DNA of 64,000 bases from Actinostola sp. cb2023 (Eukaryota > Cnidaria > Anthozoa > Actiniaria > Actinostolidae), in assembly GCA_033675265.1 (NCBI GenBank), contig JAUJYZ010000732.1, positions 62,001 through 126,000 of the forward strand. The letters run 5' to 3'. A program made the translations under genes and the position numbers. This document shows positions 13,078 to 24,835 of the stretch, one piece after another. Every line of letters begins with the position of its first letter. The first letter of the stretch is position 1. Below the pieces are notes generated by a model. That model worked only from the letters and a program-made list of their open reading frames with translations. It was not told the DNA's origin and did not search any database.

Positions 13078-13430
13078 GCTCATTATGAATTCACCGGGAT
13101 GTATCCATATACAGCCCTGGGTTGTATATGGATACATCCCGGTGAATTCATAATGAGCACTGAAATGCTATTCTTCGTGCTATTCATATAGTATTCATGC
13201 TAAATAACACTCCAAAAAATACCAGAAAATGCCTCAGATTGCTTCATGCGAAAACCTTATCAAATTTAAACTAAGTCAGATAAATACCTCGAACGTCGGC
13301 AATAAGCCTATAAATCCCTCGGGCCTACGGCCCTCGGGATTTATATGGCTTATTGCCTCCGTTCTCGGTATTTATCTCTTACATTTTATGATGAAAATTA
13401 CCCACAATGCACCCGATAATTGATATATTG
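13078..13430. repeat. Two palindromes
   Basis: 13078-13160 is a near-perfect hairpin (TGCTCATTATGAATTCACCG with its complement, loop near CAGCCCTGGGTTG). A second hairpin is centred near 13325, with arms CGGCAATAAGCC and ATAAATCCCTCGGG. No gene. Confidence 0.75.
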
Positions 13431-13597
13431 ATATATATTGCTTTTACATAATTTTTGCAAATCGCTGTATGCATTAGTAAACCTATATAAATTATTAAGA
13501 GTTATAATAAAAGTTGTTTCGATCATCGATGATTATATATTAAACAGAATATACAGTACATATATGTGCGCGCGCGAACGAGCTTCTTCCCAGCTAA

Positions 13598-14067
13598 CTC
13601 AATAGCGCGCCAATATATATGGTTGTTAAAAACGTATTAAAAAGTATACATTTTTAAAAAGCTGAATAAACATAGAATCCTGTTCAAAAAAAACCTTTTT
13701 AATCTCTTTCTCATTATTTTCCTGTTTTATTTACTTCCGAAAATATTTGACCTCGAAGTTGATGCACTTGTTTTTTTACTACAAACAACCAGAAACCAGG
13801 CTATATCTCATAAACTAGGAAACCAGGAAACGAATCAAAAAACTGAAAGAGCAACATGTGGTCTTTAAGCTGCTGCTTTCCGTTTAAAGAATGGTTTAAT
13901 CCTGAGGTACTTGAAACTTCAGACGCGAGGAACAGACAATTTTCGTAAAAATCGCAATAATAACAAATGGCTGAAGAAATTTAAAAGATTTTTGCTGAAC
14001 AGGATTCTATGTTTATTCAGCTTTTTAAAAATGTATAGTTTTTAACGACCATCGGCACGCTATTGAG
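13598..14067. mobile_element. 470-bp MITE, CTCAATAGCG ends
   Basis: The left arm (CTCAATAGCGCGCC, GGTTGTTAAAAAC, then AAAAAGCTGAATAAACATAG) is matched inverted at the right (to CACGCTATTGAG at 14067). The interior phrase GAAGAAATTTAAAAG at 13973 recurs at 20774 next to the hAT relic, a hint but not proof that this MITE derives from a hAT element. Confidence 0.7.
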
Positions 14068-14315
14068 GCTTCTGTGAAGAGCAGATACGAATGTCCCCTG
14101 TCTGATACCTTTAAATCACAACGATAGTAAGCCAATGTATCGATAGGGTTTCCTTGCTCGTGTTTCCGCCGAGGTGACCGATATATAGACGCAAGTTTGA
14201 ACATGCATGAAGCAGGAACTATAAACTATTTATTTATTATACAATTGGCCAAAAGGCAGGCGAAGAAGCAATATGGACACAAAGTTCCCCGTTACATACA
14301 ATGCACTCCATGCAT

Positions 14316-15690
14316 CCAACCAAACTAATGTCTTACGTGTAGTTCTCTTAGACTAGTCATTCCATCTCATTGTTCTTATATCAATTGTGCCACTCGATAT
14401 TATATACAAGGCTCTCCACCCAACCAAACTAATGTCTTACGTGTAGTTCTCTTAGACTAGTCATTCCATCTCATTGTTCTTATATCAATTGTGCCACTCG
14501 ATATTATATACAAGGCTCTCCACCCAACCAAACTAATGTCTTACGTGTTGTTCTCTTAGACTAGTCATTCCATCTCATTGTTCTTATATCAATTGTGCCA
14601 CTCGATATTATATACAAGGCTCTCCACCCAACCAAACTAATGTCTTACGTGTTGTTCTCTTAGACTAGTCATTCCATCTCATTGTTCTTATATCAATTGT
14701 GCCACTCGATATTATATACAAGGCTCTCCACCCAACCAAACTAATGTCTTACGTGTTATTCTCTTAGACTAGTCATTCCATCTCATTGTTCTTATATCAA
14801 TTGTGCCACTCGATATTATATACAAGGCTCTCCACCCAACCAAACTAATGTCTTACGTGTTTTTCTCTTAGGCTAGTCATTCCATCTCATTGTTCTTATA
14901 TCAATTGTGCACACTCGATATTATATACAAGGCTCTCCACCCAACCAAACTAATGTCTTACGTGTAGTTCTCTTAGACTAGTCATTCCATCTCATTGTTC
15001 TTATATCAATTGTCCCCACTCGATATTATATACAAGGCTCTCCACCCAACCAAACTAATGTCTTACGTGTAGTTCTCTTAGACTAGTCATTCCATCTCAT
15101 TGTTCTTATATCAATTGTGCCACTCGATATTATATACAAGGCTCTCCACCCAACCAAACTAATGTCTTACGTGTAGTTCTCTTAGACTAGTCATTCCATC
15201 TCATTTTTCTTATATATCAGTTGTCTCACTCGATATTATATACAAGGCCAGTCCACCCAACCAAACTAAATAAATGTCTTACGTGTAGTTCTCTTAGGCT
15301 AGTCATTCTATCTCATTGTTCTTATATCAGTTGTCCCACTACTCGATATTATATACAAGGCTCTCCACCCATCCAAACTAATGTCTTACGTGTTGTTCTT
15401 ATAGGCTAGTCATTCCATCTCATCCAGTTGTCGTTGTGTTCTTATATCAGTTGTCCCACTACTCGATATTATATACAAGGCTCTCCACCCAACCAAACTA
15501 ATGTCTTATGTGTTGTTCTTAGGCTAGTCATTCCATATCATTGTTCTTATATCAGTTGTCCCACTCGATATTATATACAAGGCTCTCCACCCAACCAAAC
15601 TAATGTCTTACGTGTTGTTCTTAGGCTAGTCATTCCATATCATTGTTCTTATATCAGTTGTCCCACTCGATATTATATACTTGGAGTTGT
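14316..15690. repeat. 104-bp tandem repeat, about 13 copies
   Basis: The unit begins CCAACCAAACTAATGTCTTA and includes ACTAGTCATTCCATCTCATT and CACTCGATATTATATACAAG. The first eight units are nearly identical at 104-bp spacing. The right-hand units carry small indels (GTTGTCCCACTACTC, deletions of TCTC), so the array is more homogeneous on the left. Reading frames through it are artefacts. Confidence 0.95.
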
Positions 15691-15892
15691 TTCTTGGCTG
15701 TACATATTTACGTGTGAATGATCATGAGTACTAGGCTAATTAAAAAAGTATTTTATTTAGGATTATACTTCATACTCTTCTTTACATTGGCATTATAATA
15801 CACAGGGTATTATCACCTACAATGACGACAATATGCAGAAGTTTGTATAAACATATTTTACATTGCGAAGTTATTTATATTAACGATCTCAT

Positions 15893-16015
15893 GTTTAGTA
15901 ATTCCCCTTCATTTTAACCATGAATACGGGGACCACAGTGCTTATATTAACGATCTCAAATGATGTTTAGTAATTCCCCTTCATTTTAACCATGAATACG
16001 GGGACCACAGTGCTT
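15893..16015. repeat. About 50-bp direct duplication of the galaxin-gene 3' end
   Basis: TTTAGTAATTCCCCTTCATT, then TTAACCATGAATACGGGGAC and CACAGTGCTTAT, occurs at about 15895-15945 and again at 15965-16015. The right copy contains the last codons and stop of the galaxin-like gene. The left copy is a short extra repeat of the same end, so the gene's 3' tail has been tandemly duplicated. Confidence 0.85.
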
Positions 16016-16778
16016 ATTGAAGATTTTCCACTGAACTTTTCCATTGCAGCATTTCTTGAAATATTTCCTGTAGACAACAGCGCTGTCTCCCTTCTTGCAG
16101 CAACCGTGAGTACAAGGATTGTAGCGTTGGATTCCACAAGTGCGCTTCTTGATAACCTTCTTGTAGCAGCACGAATGTGTCTTGCGCAAGTACAGTTGGC
16201 CGTCACAGCAGCCATGTTTCCAGAGATTGTATAGACCACACTTAAACCATCTCTTTTCTGTTTCATGAAATCAAAAGAAGCATTTTTAATTCATTGTAAA
16301 TATTATTTAGCTACATAACCTGCAAACAAATTATGACGCGCCCTTTATTATTATTATCATCATATTTATATAAGGAAACCTCTCTCATCAGGGATGATTT
16401 TCAGGAGGGCCCTAATACACATATAATAATTTAATAAAAATGTATGGATTTCTCTGTTACCGGTAATAAATTGTGAGTAAAGAAAATGGTACAGACGGGA
16501 TAAACGTTTTAATTTACTAGATTGTATAGTAGAAATTCTGAAAACCAAGCATGCATGTAAATCAGATATTCGAGCTGAAGTTCGAGCTCGCGGCCTGGTA
16601 CATTTCAATGTACTTGCATGCTATATCGAGTATGATCGAGGTAAAGTAGGCTAACTATGCGATACATACCCAATGGCTTCGGTTGTTTGGCGTCTTCCAA
16701 GGCATTAGCTTCGTGTTCTTCTTCAAAAGATCTTACACTCAGCACAAATAGAAACAGAACGATAGCAAGAGAACGCAT
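15986..16778 (-). CDS. Secreted galaxin-like cysteine-rich peptide (2 exons)
   Basis: The model is complement(join(15986..16257, 16670..16778)), 381 nt and 126 residues. The donor is G|GTATGT and the acceptor CAG|AAAAG, with phase kept. Exon 1 encodes MRSLAIVLFLFVLSVRS, a clear signal peptide, then an acidic propeptide (FEEEHEANALED). EKR at the exon junction is a dibasic site of the kind used by furin-like proteases, so the mature peptide probably starts at WFKCG. The mature part of about 87 residues is basic and has CC pairs in GCCDG, SCCYKK, GCCKKG and KCCNG, alternating with single cysteines in CG-x-x-(Y/F) settings and YNPC. This is the di-cysteine pattern of galaxin repeats, known from coral skeletal matrix proteins and relatives. 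It is much shorter than classical galaxins and could be a secreted matrix or defence peptide instead. Confidence 0.75.
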
Positions 16779-17106
16779 CTTTACACGTCTTATTTCGACT
16801 TCTTTTCTATGAGCTGATAGAGATGCACGTTTTAGCTGGAAGCTTGATTACCAGACGTACCAAGTGGCGGCTAGTATTTGGATGCAGTCAGTACCTACTG
16901 CTAGGGAGCGGTGTGTTGTACAGATGAAGGCACTGCTGAGACACTTGTAAACGTGTAATTGAAAATGAAGACGAAACTGATATTTCCGGTAGATTTTTTG
17001 TATTATGGATGTATGACTGAATGTCAGCTGTTCTGTTTATCACGACACTTGTAATTTGGTAAAATATATATGTTCTGCCTCTAATTAATATCTTTTTGTG
17101 AGTTAA

Positions 17107-17340
17107 TAGAGTGGTTTTCATTAACCCGTGAAACAAAGTGTACTAATTAGATATATATAAAAAAACGGTGGAAAAAAAAAGACCCGAAATCGGCCAAACA
17201 ATTTTTCGACATACAGTTTTAATCCAATCAAACTGAAACTTGGCAACATGATAATACATGACATGATTGATGGTTCTGTAGTTTTGGAATTTTTGATTTG
17301 CATCATTTTGGCGGGAAAATGACGTCAAGAAAATGCCAAC
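17107..17340. other. Stretch matching the 3' flank of the P-like element
   Basis: ATAGAGTGGTTTTCATTAAC, then CCGTGAAACAAA, closely matches 63597-63628 (ATAGTGTGGTTTTCATCAAC, CCATGAAATAAA), which directly follows the stop of the P-like transposase. It may be the end of a non-autonomous P-like element. The rest is AT-rich and shows no gene. Confidence 0.4.
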
Positions 17341-17379
17341 AAATTTTGAAATTCAGATATACACTAATTTGATCACTAC

Positions 17380-17600
17380 ATTCGAAAGAACATCTTAAAT
17401 TATAGATATGACTGAAACAATATCTCAGGTATCATTATTCAATCCAAAGATATGATTTTTTGAAATTTGAAAATCCGCCATTTTGTTACTAAAAATAGCA
17501 CAAAATGGCGGCAATTTCAAATTTCAAAAAATAATATCTTTGGATTGAATAACGATATCTGAGATATTGCTTTAGTTATATCTCTAATTTAATATTAATA
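17380..17600. repeat. Fold-back around CAAAATGGCGG
   Basis: Arms TCAATCCAAAGATATGATTT and AATTTGAAA are matched by TTTCAAAAAATAATATCTTT and GGATTGAATA around a GCACAAAATGGCGG loop. Imperfect but clear over about 60 bp on each side. Confidence 0.6.
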
Positions 17601-17880
17601 ATATTAATAATGAATCACGAAACTTTATTGTAGTATTGTAGTCTTTTTTCCTGGACAACCTTTTTGAGAATGACTGTATATTAGCGATTACATTGCAAGT
17701 GAAATGCTGCGAGGTCGCTAAGCAAAAGATAGAGTCATACGAAGCATTTCAAACTGGTCAATGAAAAGAAGACATTGCATGATATGAAAATTCTAATTTT
17801 CGAAATATGTGGTCAGGTCATCGTGTAGCTGCACAAAAGTCCTGGCTATTAATTTGCTTGTATTCACTAGAACTAGAGAC

Positions 17881-18379
17881 AATAAGCCAGTTCACGCTGT
17901 CGGCCGCCATTTTGAATTGGGGCAAACGCGGCAAAATTGATAGAAATCTGGATCACTTTGACTTGCCGTAACTCCGTTCGATTTCGTTGGATTTTCAAAA
18001 TTTAAACTTCGATAATCAGCAGGCATGCATATGAGTTGTTGGAGTGAAAATAAGACCAATGTAGGTGTTTTAACTACCTTTTACGAGTCAATCTTCTTTT
18101 CACGAATGGATCTTAAAATTTCGAGCTAATTTGCATATTCACGTGCCGAACGTTTTATTTTGAAAACAAAAATCTTTTTTTCTCGATTTAAGCCTTCCAA
18201 TACCCATCATATTATAGGACATCAATAACAAAGAACACATCTTTTCTAAAATGGTAAGTTTTTAAAAATCCAACGAAATCGAGCGGAGTTACGGCAAGTC
18301 AAAGTGATCCAGATTTCTATCAATTTTGCCGAGTTTGCCCCAATTCAAAATGGCGGCCGACAGCGTGAACTGGCTTATT
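17881..18379. mobile_element. 499-bp MITE with about 120-bp inverted ends
   Basis: AATAAGCCAGTTCACGCTGT and CGGCCGCCATTTTGAATTGG at the left are matched inverted at 18262-18379. The two arms encode mirror-image frames (69 and 80 residues), which are not real proteins. Confidence 0.8.
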
Positions 18380-18627
18380 ATGCCCATTATAAGATCACAA
18401 GAGCATTTCCCAAAAATATCCCTACAATCTATAGAAATCGAGAATATGTAAATAGAGGAATTCTCTCTCAGCGTTGCCATAGTAACGCCGATCTCCATAA
18501 AACATACTTCATCAGAAACTTTGATCTTTTTGTAACAAGGATATAATACTCAATTTACCATTAGATCGTTCACAAACGCACAATTGTGTTTCAAACGCAA
18601 GAGGTATCGCTACGGAAAAACCCAAAA

Positions 18628-19008
18628 GGATAACAATTAGCCACTATCAAATCGAGCAGGGGACTGGGAACGAGTTTAATAGAATTAATGCAATTACGAA
18701 ATTAAGTTCATGACATGAAAGAGCATGTTGAAATTAGCATCTGTGCAAAGTTTGATGTGATTTGGGCGAATTCTGTCGGAATTATTAACTTTTGAAACTG
18801 TGTTGTCCAGCCAAAATTTTACAGTGAATGTATGGTTTGGATGGACAACCTCAAAAATTTACAGAGTTTGTATGGGAAAATAGACATCTTTGATGCCCTC
18901 TAACATCGTCAATAAATGATGCCCAATTTTACTAGTATCAAATTGAATTAGTTTTACGGACTTGGTACCAGTCCCCTGCTCGATTTGGAAGTGGCTAATG
19001 GGATAATC
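18628..19008. mobile_element. 381-bp fold-back, CAAATCGAGCAGGGGACTGG ends
   Basis: The left arm ATTAGCCACTATCAAATCGA and GCAGGGGACTGG is matched inverted at about 18961-19003. The interior has two copies of CAACCTCAAAAATTTACAG-like text. No protein. Confidence 0.6.
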
Positions 19009-19669
19009 ACCGATAAACTACCAAGTTGTAAATGATTTTGGAACAACCAAAGAGGACATTTTAAGCGGTTTTATTAAGGAGTTATTTGAAATGGACACTT
19101 GAACTTTCGAATCAGACTTGTGGAAATCAGCTCGAACACCTGAAAGATGTTCTGAACTACAATAACTGTACGGCATCTCGGGTCAGTTACAAAGACAAGC
19201 ATGGCGGATGCTTAGCTAATTTTACCTATTTTTCATCGCACTTGGGAACACTTTTACACATATTCCACATGAGAGAAACACGAACCATGGGCGAGATGAA
19301 GTATGTAAGAATGATTTGGGACTTGTGGAGGTTGAGGAACCGTAATAATATAAGAGGTACGACAAAAATTAAATCAAATTGCACTGTTTTCTCTGTAATT
19401 TTGAAGTGACTCGTAATTGAATACGAGTGAGCATTACGCATGCGCGCGGCCATGGTGTATGCAATTGTTCGCGATGGCTTGTGTGCCTAAATAGTGTAGA
19501 CTGGAAAAACGCCATACAGCTACGATCAATTTATCCAAAGGCCTTTCGACCGTTAATAGGTCCTCATCAGTGGTATGAATAAATATTTGACAGCGATGTG
19601 TTATATACAGTTAATTAATTCCCTGGGGTACATAATGTGTCTATGTCGGTAACCCTGTGCGGAGGGCAC

Positions 19670-20413
19670 AGGGGTAAACCCTATTCAAACCCTCGGGTTC
19701 GAATGTACGTCGCCTATTGGCCCATAAAGATTCTAAATCTAGTAGCTTACTGGGTGATGTGATGTAATACCTATAACTTCAGGGGTCAGCCCTATTCAAA
19801 CCCTCAGGTTTGAATGTGCGTAGCCTATTGGCCCATAAAGATTCTAAATCTAGTAGCTTACTGGGTGATGTAATACCTATAACTTCAGGGGTCAACCCTA
19901 TTCAAACCCTCAGGTTCGAATGTACGTAGCCTATTGGCCCATAAAGATTCTAAATCTAGTAGCTTACTGGGTGATGTAATACCTATAACTTCAGGGGTCA
20001 ACCCTATTCAAACCCTCAGGTTCGAATGTACGTAGCCTATTGGCCCATAAAGATTCTAAATCTAGTAGTTTACTGGGTGATGTAATACCTATAACTTCAG
20101 GGGTCAACCCTATTCAAACCCTCAGGTTTGAATGTGCGTAGCCTATTGGCCCATAAAGATTCTAAATCTAGTAGTTTACTGGGTGATGTAATACCTATAA
20201 CTTCAGGGGTCAACCCTATTCAAACCCTCGGGTTCGAATGTACGTAGCCTATTGGCCCATAAAGATTCTAAATCTAGTAGTTTACTGGGTGATGTAATAC
20301 CTAAAACTTCAGGGGTCAACTCTATTCAAACCCTCAGGTTCGAATGTACGTAGCCTATTGGCCCATAAAGATTATAAATCTAGTAGTTTACTGGGTGATG
20401 TAATACCTATAAC
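19670..20413. repeat. 106-bp tandem repeat, about 7 copies
   Basis: The unit contains AACTTCAGGGGTCAACCCTA, TTCAAACCCTCAGGTTCGAA and CCCATAAAGATTCTAAATCT. Units are 106 bp apart (19781, 19887, 19993, 20099 and so on) and differ by single bases. The phrase GGTTCGAATGTACGTAGCC looks like a tRNA B box but no tRNA fold surrounds it. Confidence 0.95.
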
Positions 20414-20789
20414 CAGAAAACGATATAAGTCGTTAAATATCGGACTAGGTCCGTGGATCTGAATACGGCATTTCAAGGCTGACTCCTATACTTGTGTGCC
20501 AGTGGTCGGCGCGCTTTCTTCAACTGATGTGTGGAAATAATGCACAGAAATGGAATCGAGGCACACAGAAGATGCAGGCTCGATGCTGTTAGGAATGACA
20601 CAGTTTCACTTTGTCATAACTTTGCTGTCAATACATCACGTCATGGCGTACGGCAGTCGGTCTGCGGCAGGGTAGAGCTAGCTATCGATATAGTTAGAAT
20701 ACACAGGCACATAAATCTTGTCAAGACTGAAGAGTCTGCAGCCGGACGTAACGGACATATATAGACAACTGGTTGAAGAAATTTAAAAG

Positions 20790-21030
20790 GTTTTTACTGA
20801 GTAATTGTGGTTTGAAGAAGCATACAAGCTATCCGAAGATGTAGGTGTAATTCCTTCTATTCCCCGAAATGCAGGAAGGATGCAACATCGGTCCAATACT
20901 CCAGCGACGACAGCTGGGGAATATTACAAACGAAATCTAACGATTCCACAACTGCATGCAGTCACGTTTCTCAGAACAAGCCAAAAGAGCCACTGAAGGT
21001 TTGAATGTCATCCCTTCTGTAATGGGTCGG
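20790..21030 (+). pseudogene. hAT-type transposase fragment (THAP12/P52rIPK-like)
   Basis: The plus strand reads LWFEEAYKLSEDVGVIPSIP, RNAGRMQHRSNTPATTAGEY and YKRNLTIPQLHA, then after a one-base shift RFSEQAKRATEGLNV. The block with PRxxxxxQHRxNxP followed by YY(K/R)R and a P-LD/H segment before RF is characteristic of hAT transposase-derived proteins such as THAP12. Only about 80 residues survive and the frame is broken near 20957. No terminal repeats were found. Confidence 0.7.
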
Positions 21031-21949
21031 TGGACGCCAACGTCACCAATTAAAGAGCTTCTGGACTGCATTGTTTCACTTTGTCATCTGCAGAAGACTC
21101 GTATGTCTGATCATAATATGTTTTCAAACTTTCGTAGCTTTTTATTTTATCAGTGCAAGTAAGTCACTCGTCATCACTGAAAACGTTCAGGTTCTGGGAA
21201 GCAAACTGTTGGAGAAAATGTCTTGAAAATGCATGAATTAGCATATCCGAGAACGTAAAAATTGAATTTTTCACGGAAAGCAAGCACCATGCAGGACCAT
21301 TCTAGAAATCGCTCCTTCGGCACACGCAATATTTCCTTCTGGGGTAAACCACCCCCCAACCCAAGATCCTAGATCCGCCCCAGCGATCCCGGGGAAGGGC
21401 GGAGAAAGTAACATTTGACCTGTGTTAAAGTGATGCGTTTCAGTTCCACGGTCCTCGGGGGCAAGATGACGGTTAAATGTCCGACACTACTGGGAGTGAG
21501 CCATTGCCGTCACGCGAAAATATGATTACAAACAACCTGATAATTGTCTTGATAAACGATATTTATGCTGCGGATAATTTTCGTATCAAAAATGTACTAC
21601 AAATTGGTCAACGGACTATATGCAACTACTATATATCCGTTTCAGGTACCCCTTATAGATTCCAAAAGACAATGTTGATTTCTTTAAATTAAACATCCGT
21701 GGAATTCAAGCATACAAGGGTTTCAGTTCAAAGGAACTTATAATGCAAAATTATGCATAGTGCGCCTTTATATGCCTTCGACTAGACCACGTTGAGCTGC
21801 GTAGGATGATTAGTCCCCCAAATTATTTCATTATGTCACCGTATTCTTCCTCTCCGCACCAGCACCGTACATTATCTTCGTCTGACCCAGCTAAAACATC
21901 CAAATCAACATATTCTTGCCACTCATTGTTGTAAAGCCGCATCATCTAC

Positions 21950-22130
21950 ACGAACAAGTTTTCCTTGACAAGGAAAAATTGGCGATGTCTTTGTCGTCTA
22001 CACGAACAAGTTTTCCTTGACAAGAAAAAAGTGACAATTTTTTGACATCTACACGAGCAAGTTTTCCTTGACAAGGAAAAATTGGCGATGTTTTTGTCGT
22101 CTACACGAGCAAGTCTTCCTTGTCAAGGAA
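21950..22130. repeat. About 58-bp tandem repeat, 3 copies
   Basis: TCTACACGAACAAGTTTTCC, then TTGACAAGGAAAAATTGGCG, is repeated with small changes. Each unit holds a short hairpin, TTTTCCTTGACAAGGAAAA. Confidence 0.85.
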
Positions 22131-22143
22131 AACTTGTCAAGGA

Positions 22144-22286
22144 CAATGAGGGTTTATCACGATGACGTAATTTCAAAACTCATAGGACAAAAAAATGATT
22201 ATCATAACTGGTCAACGAGCTCTTTCCAGCTATGATAATCATTTTTTGTCCTATGAGTTTTGAAATTACATGATAAACCCTCATTA
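22144..22286. mobile_element. CAATGAGGGTTTATCA fold-back MITE, copy 1
   Basis: The left arm AATGAGGGTTTATCAC with TAATTTCAAAACTCATAGGA is matched by the complement ending at 22286. A second, longer copy with its own internal palindrome is at 38501-38815. Confidence 0.75.
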
Positions 22287-22998
22287 ATTTGCTCGTGTAG
22301 ATTCGGCTTAAGGCTACGACAAGCTTATTTGGTACGGCACGGATAAAGTATGAAAATATAATCGGCAGCTTTAGAATCTTAGCGTCACCATCAGAGTTAT
22401 CGAAGCCAAAATATAAGCCAAAATAAAGCTTTGCATATATAATATAGGCCAAAATAAAGTATGGTGTAAATAAAACAATTGATTGATTGATTGTTGCGCC
22501 CTCGATGCGTGTGCACGGTTGCTATAGCAACAGAATCAAAAATCGAACATTGAAAGTTGAACGGAAAATAATAAGGATGGTTATTTCACATGATATGATT
22601 GTTGTTGATGAAAGAGCTACAGAGAAATTGCAGTACAGTAAACACCCGCATAAAAGAACAAGTGATTTTGGGGTTCAAGCTGATGGGTTTCTTATATATC
22701 GGGTGCTTAGTGAGAAATGAGGCTGAAGATGTTCTTAAGAGGTTCTTAAAATTGTTTCTGGAAATGAGGTACAGTGATCAAGATTACTGAGAGGTTTAAT
22801 TAATATGCAATCACTGTTTTATTAAATGAAACCATAAAACTAGCCTGTACTGCATAATATTAAGAGAGCATCCGTCATAGAAGCAGGCAGGGGTGATACA
22901 TGCCATCTCTCCGATTTCAATGAAACTCAGCCAAAAGAAAGGCCTCACCTGAAAACTTATCAAGCCAAAGTAGCTCCGATTTTAATTTAATTCCGGGG

Positions 22999-23893
22999 GA
23001 GTTAGACCACCCCCCCTCGTTTTTCAGTAATTATTCAAATATTTCCTTGAAAAGTACTATAAAAGTAAGCCTCTTTCCTGCTCACCCAATTCAATAGTTT
23101 CTTTTCTTCTTTTATGTGAGTAATTGTATGCCTTTTGTTGATTTATAGCAGAAGCACTGATATATTTGAAGGTATCTCTGTTGATTGACAGCTGTCAATC
23201 TTTACCTATGTCACACAACATTTGTCAATAGTGTAAATTTGACAATATTGCAGTGAAAATATCTCCAATGAGGCACCTTCGTTTTCAAAAGTAACTACAT
23301 CACGAGTTAGACCAACCCTTCTACTAATAATATCAGGAATAAAATGTTTGGCCTCTCTCAAATTTTCTTGACAGCAGCAGTATGAAATTGACACACACCA
23401 CAGGAAGCCCATGTTAGTTTCTGCCATATAAAAACCCAAATACAATAAGAAAGCAAACATCTGTTCTTACTTTCTACTTTTATAAAAGCTGTATACAGTG
23501 TAAATCGTTCTGTATTTGCCACTACTAAGCAGCAGAAGCCCATGTTAGTTTCTGCCATATAAAAACCCAAATACAATAAGAAACCATTTAATAAAATAAA
23601 GCAGAAAATTTAATAATCCACACAGCAAGCCCGTAAACTGTATACGAATCGCCTATATCTTCATTTATGCACTCAACCAATTTAGGATTTTCTTGATTCC
23701 AATCGATTAAAGCACACATAATCACAATCTAAACTTTACTTAAGTCCTCATAAGCTTTTTGTTGCTGAAGCTGTTGCTTACAAAGTGTTTGTCTTTCGTT
23801 ATTTAAGGAGTATTAAATGTTTACATTGCACTCACCGTCACGTCGAATTTCCCAAAATTTGACTTTCTTAAACAATCTCGATCCAACAAACTG
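22999..23893. repeat. Arm 1 of a 0.8-0.9 kb inverted repeat
   Basis: This stretch is the reverse complement of 28697-29505, from GAGTTAGACCACC at the outer edge to GATCCAACAAACTG at the inner edge. Arm 1 has an extra duplication of about 80 bp around 23520-23590 (AGAAGCCCATGTTAGTTTCT). The arms are about 4.8 kb apart. A coding-like stretch is described under arm 2. Confidence 0.85.
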
Positions 23894-24424
23894 AATAACT
23901 AAATGCTTTCATTGGATTTGTAAACCTTTAGTGATTGGAAACATCTATGATACCACGAGATAATAGTAAAAGTGCTGATTCTCCCTTGCGAATGACACGA
24001 GAGTGCGTGACATTCACATTTCAAGTGATATCCGGTCAGCGGTTACTGTAAAGAGCATAACAGTCAAAAATATATTATATTTCTTATTCTTATGCAATTA
24101 TATGTAATTTTTGTATTTTAGATTGATGTTCAACTCATTTATAATGATATTTATAGATTTATAGATTTATTTAGTTTAGGTTAGAGGGCCACAAGTTTAT
24201 CAGTCTGAGACTGTTTTATATTGCCACCCTCATAAAATAAAGTCTTTTGATTTGATTTGATTTGATAACACAGGTAAACCGTGCGATACACCAGCTACCA
24301 GTTTGTTTTTCCTTATTTTGAGTCTTATTTTGTTCATTCTGTCTCTATGTTTCTTCTTCTAATCAAACTATGCGCTACAAACACCTTTCAGTTGACGTTT
24401 TGACTTTGTTCTATATACTGTTTT

Positions 24425-24810
24425 GCCAGTCAGATCACAGGCAGGCCAACCATTGCTTTTGAGGCTACTAAATAATCAAATAAAATGAGATTTGTGTCAT
24501 CTTTGATGGGTTTCCTGTGGTAGAGTGCACGCGCGCAATACGTATATGTCGGGCTCCCTGTGTTCGTCCCGCGCGTCCCACAGTACATGTGTACACATTA
24601 CTGCGGGCGCGTCCCGCAGGACGTACACAGGGATCCCAACATTATTCATTTATATGCACAGGGAACCCAATATAATACGTATCGCGCGCGTGCGCGCGCT
24701 CTACCAAGGAAACTCATCAAAAAAAGACGTGCGCATGCAAATATTTTTTTAAAATTATTATAAATAGCCTCAGAAGCAATGGTTGGACTGCTTGTGGTCA
24801 GATGTCCAGA
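24425..24810. mobile_element. GC-rich-centred fold-back MITE
   Basis: Ends CCAACCATTGCTTTTGAGGC and the complement enclose a palindrome rich in CGCGCG, with (T/C)CCCTGTG and TCCCGCGCGTCCC segments. Phrases resemble 7590-7630. Confidence 0.65.
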
Positions 24811-24835
24811 TAAATGGCAATGCACATCTCAAACC

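Noticed and set aside
14316..15690. CRISPR-like array
   Set aside because: No alternating spacer; whole 104-bp units repeat, which is ordinary satellite DNA in a eukaryote.
19086..19409. 107-residue plus-strand frame
   Set aside because: No domain, and a similar-length frame lies on the other strand.
19670..20413. Array of tRNA-like B boxes (GGTTCGAATG)
   Set aside because: The motif is part of the 106-bp unit and no tRNA fold surrounds it.
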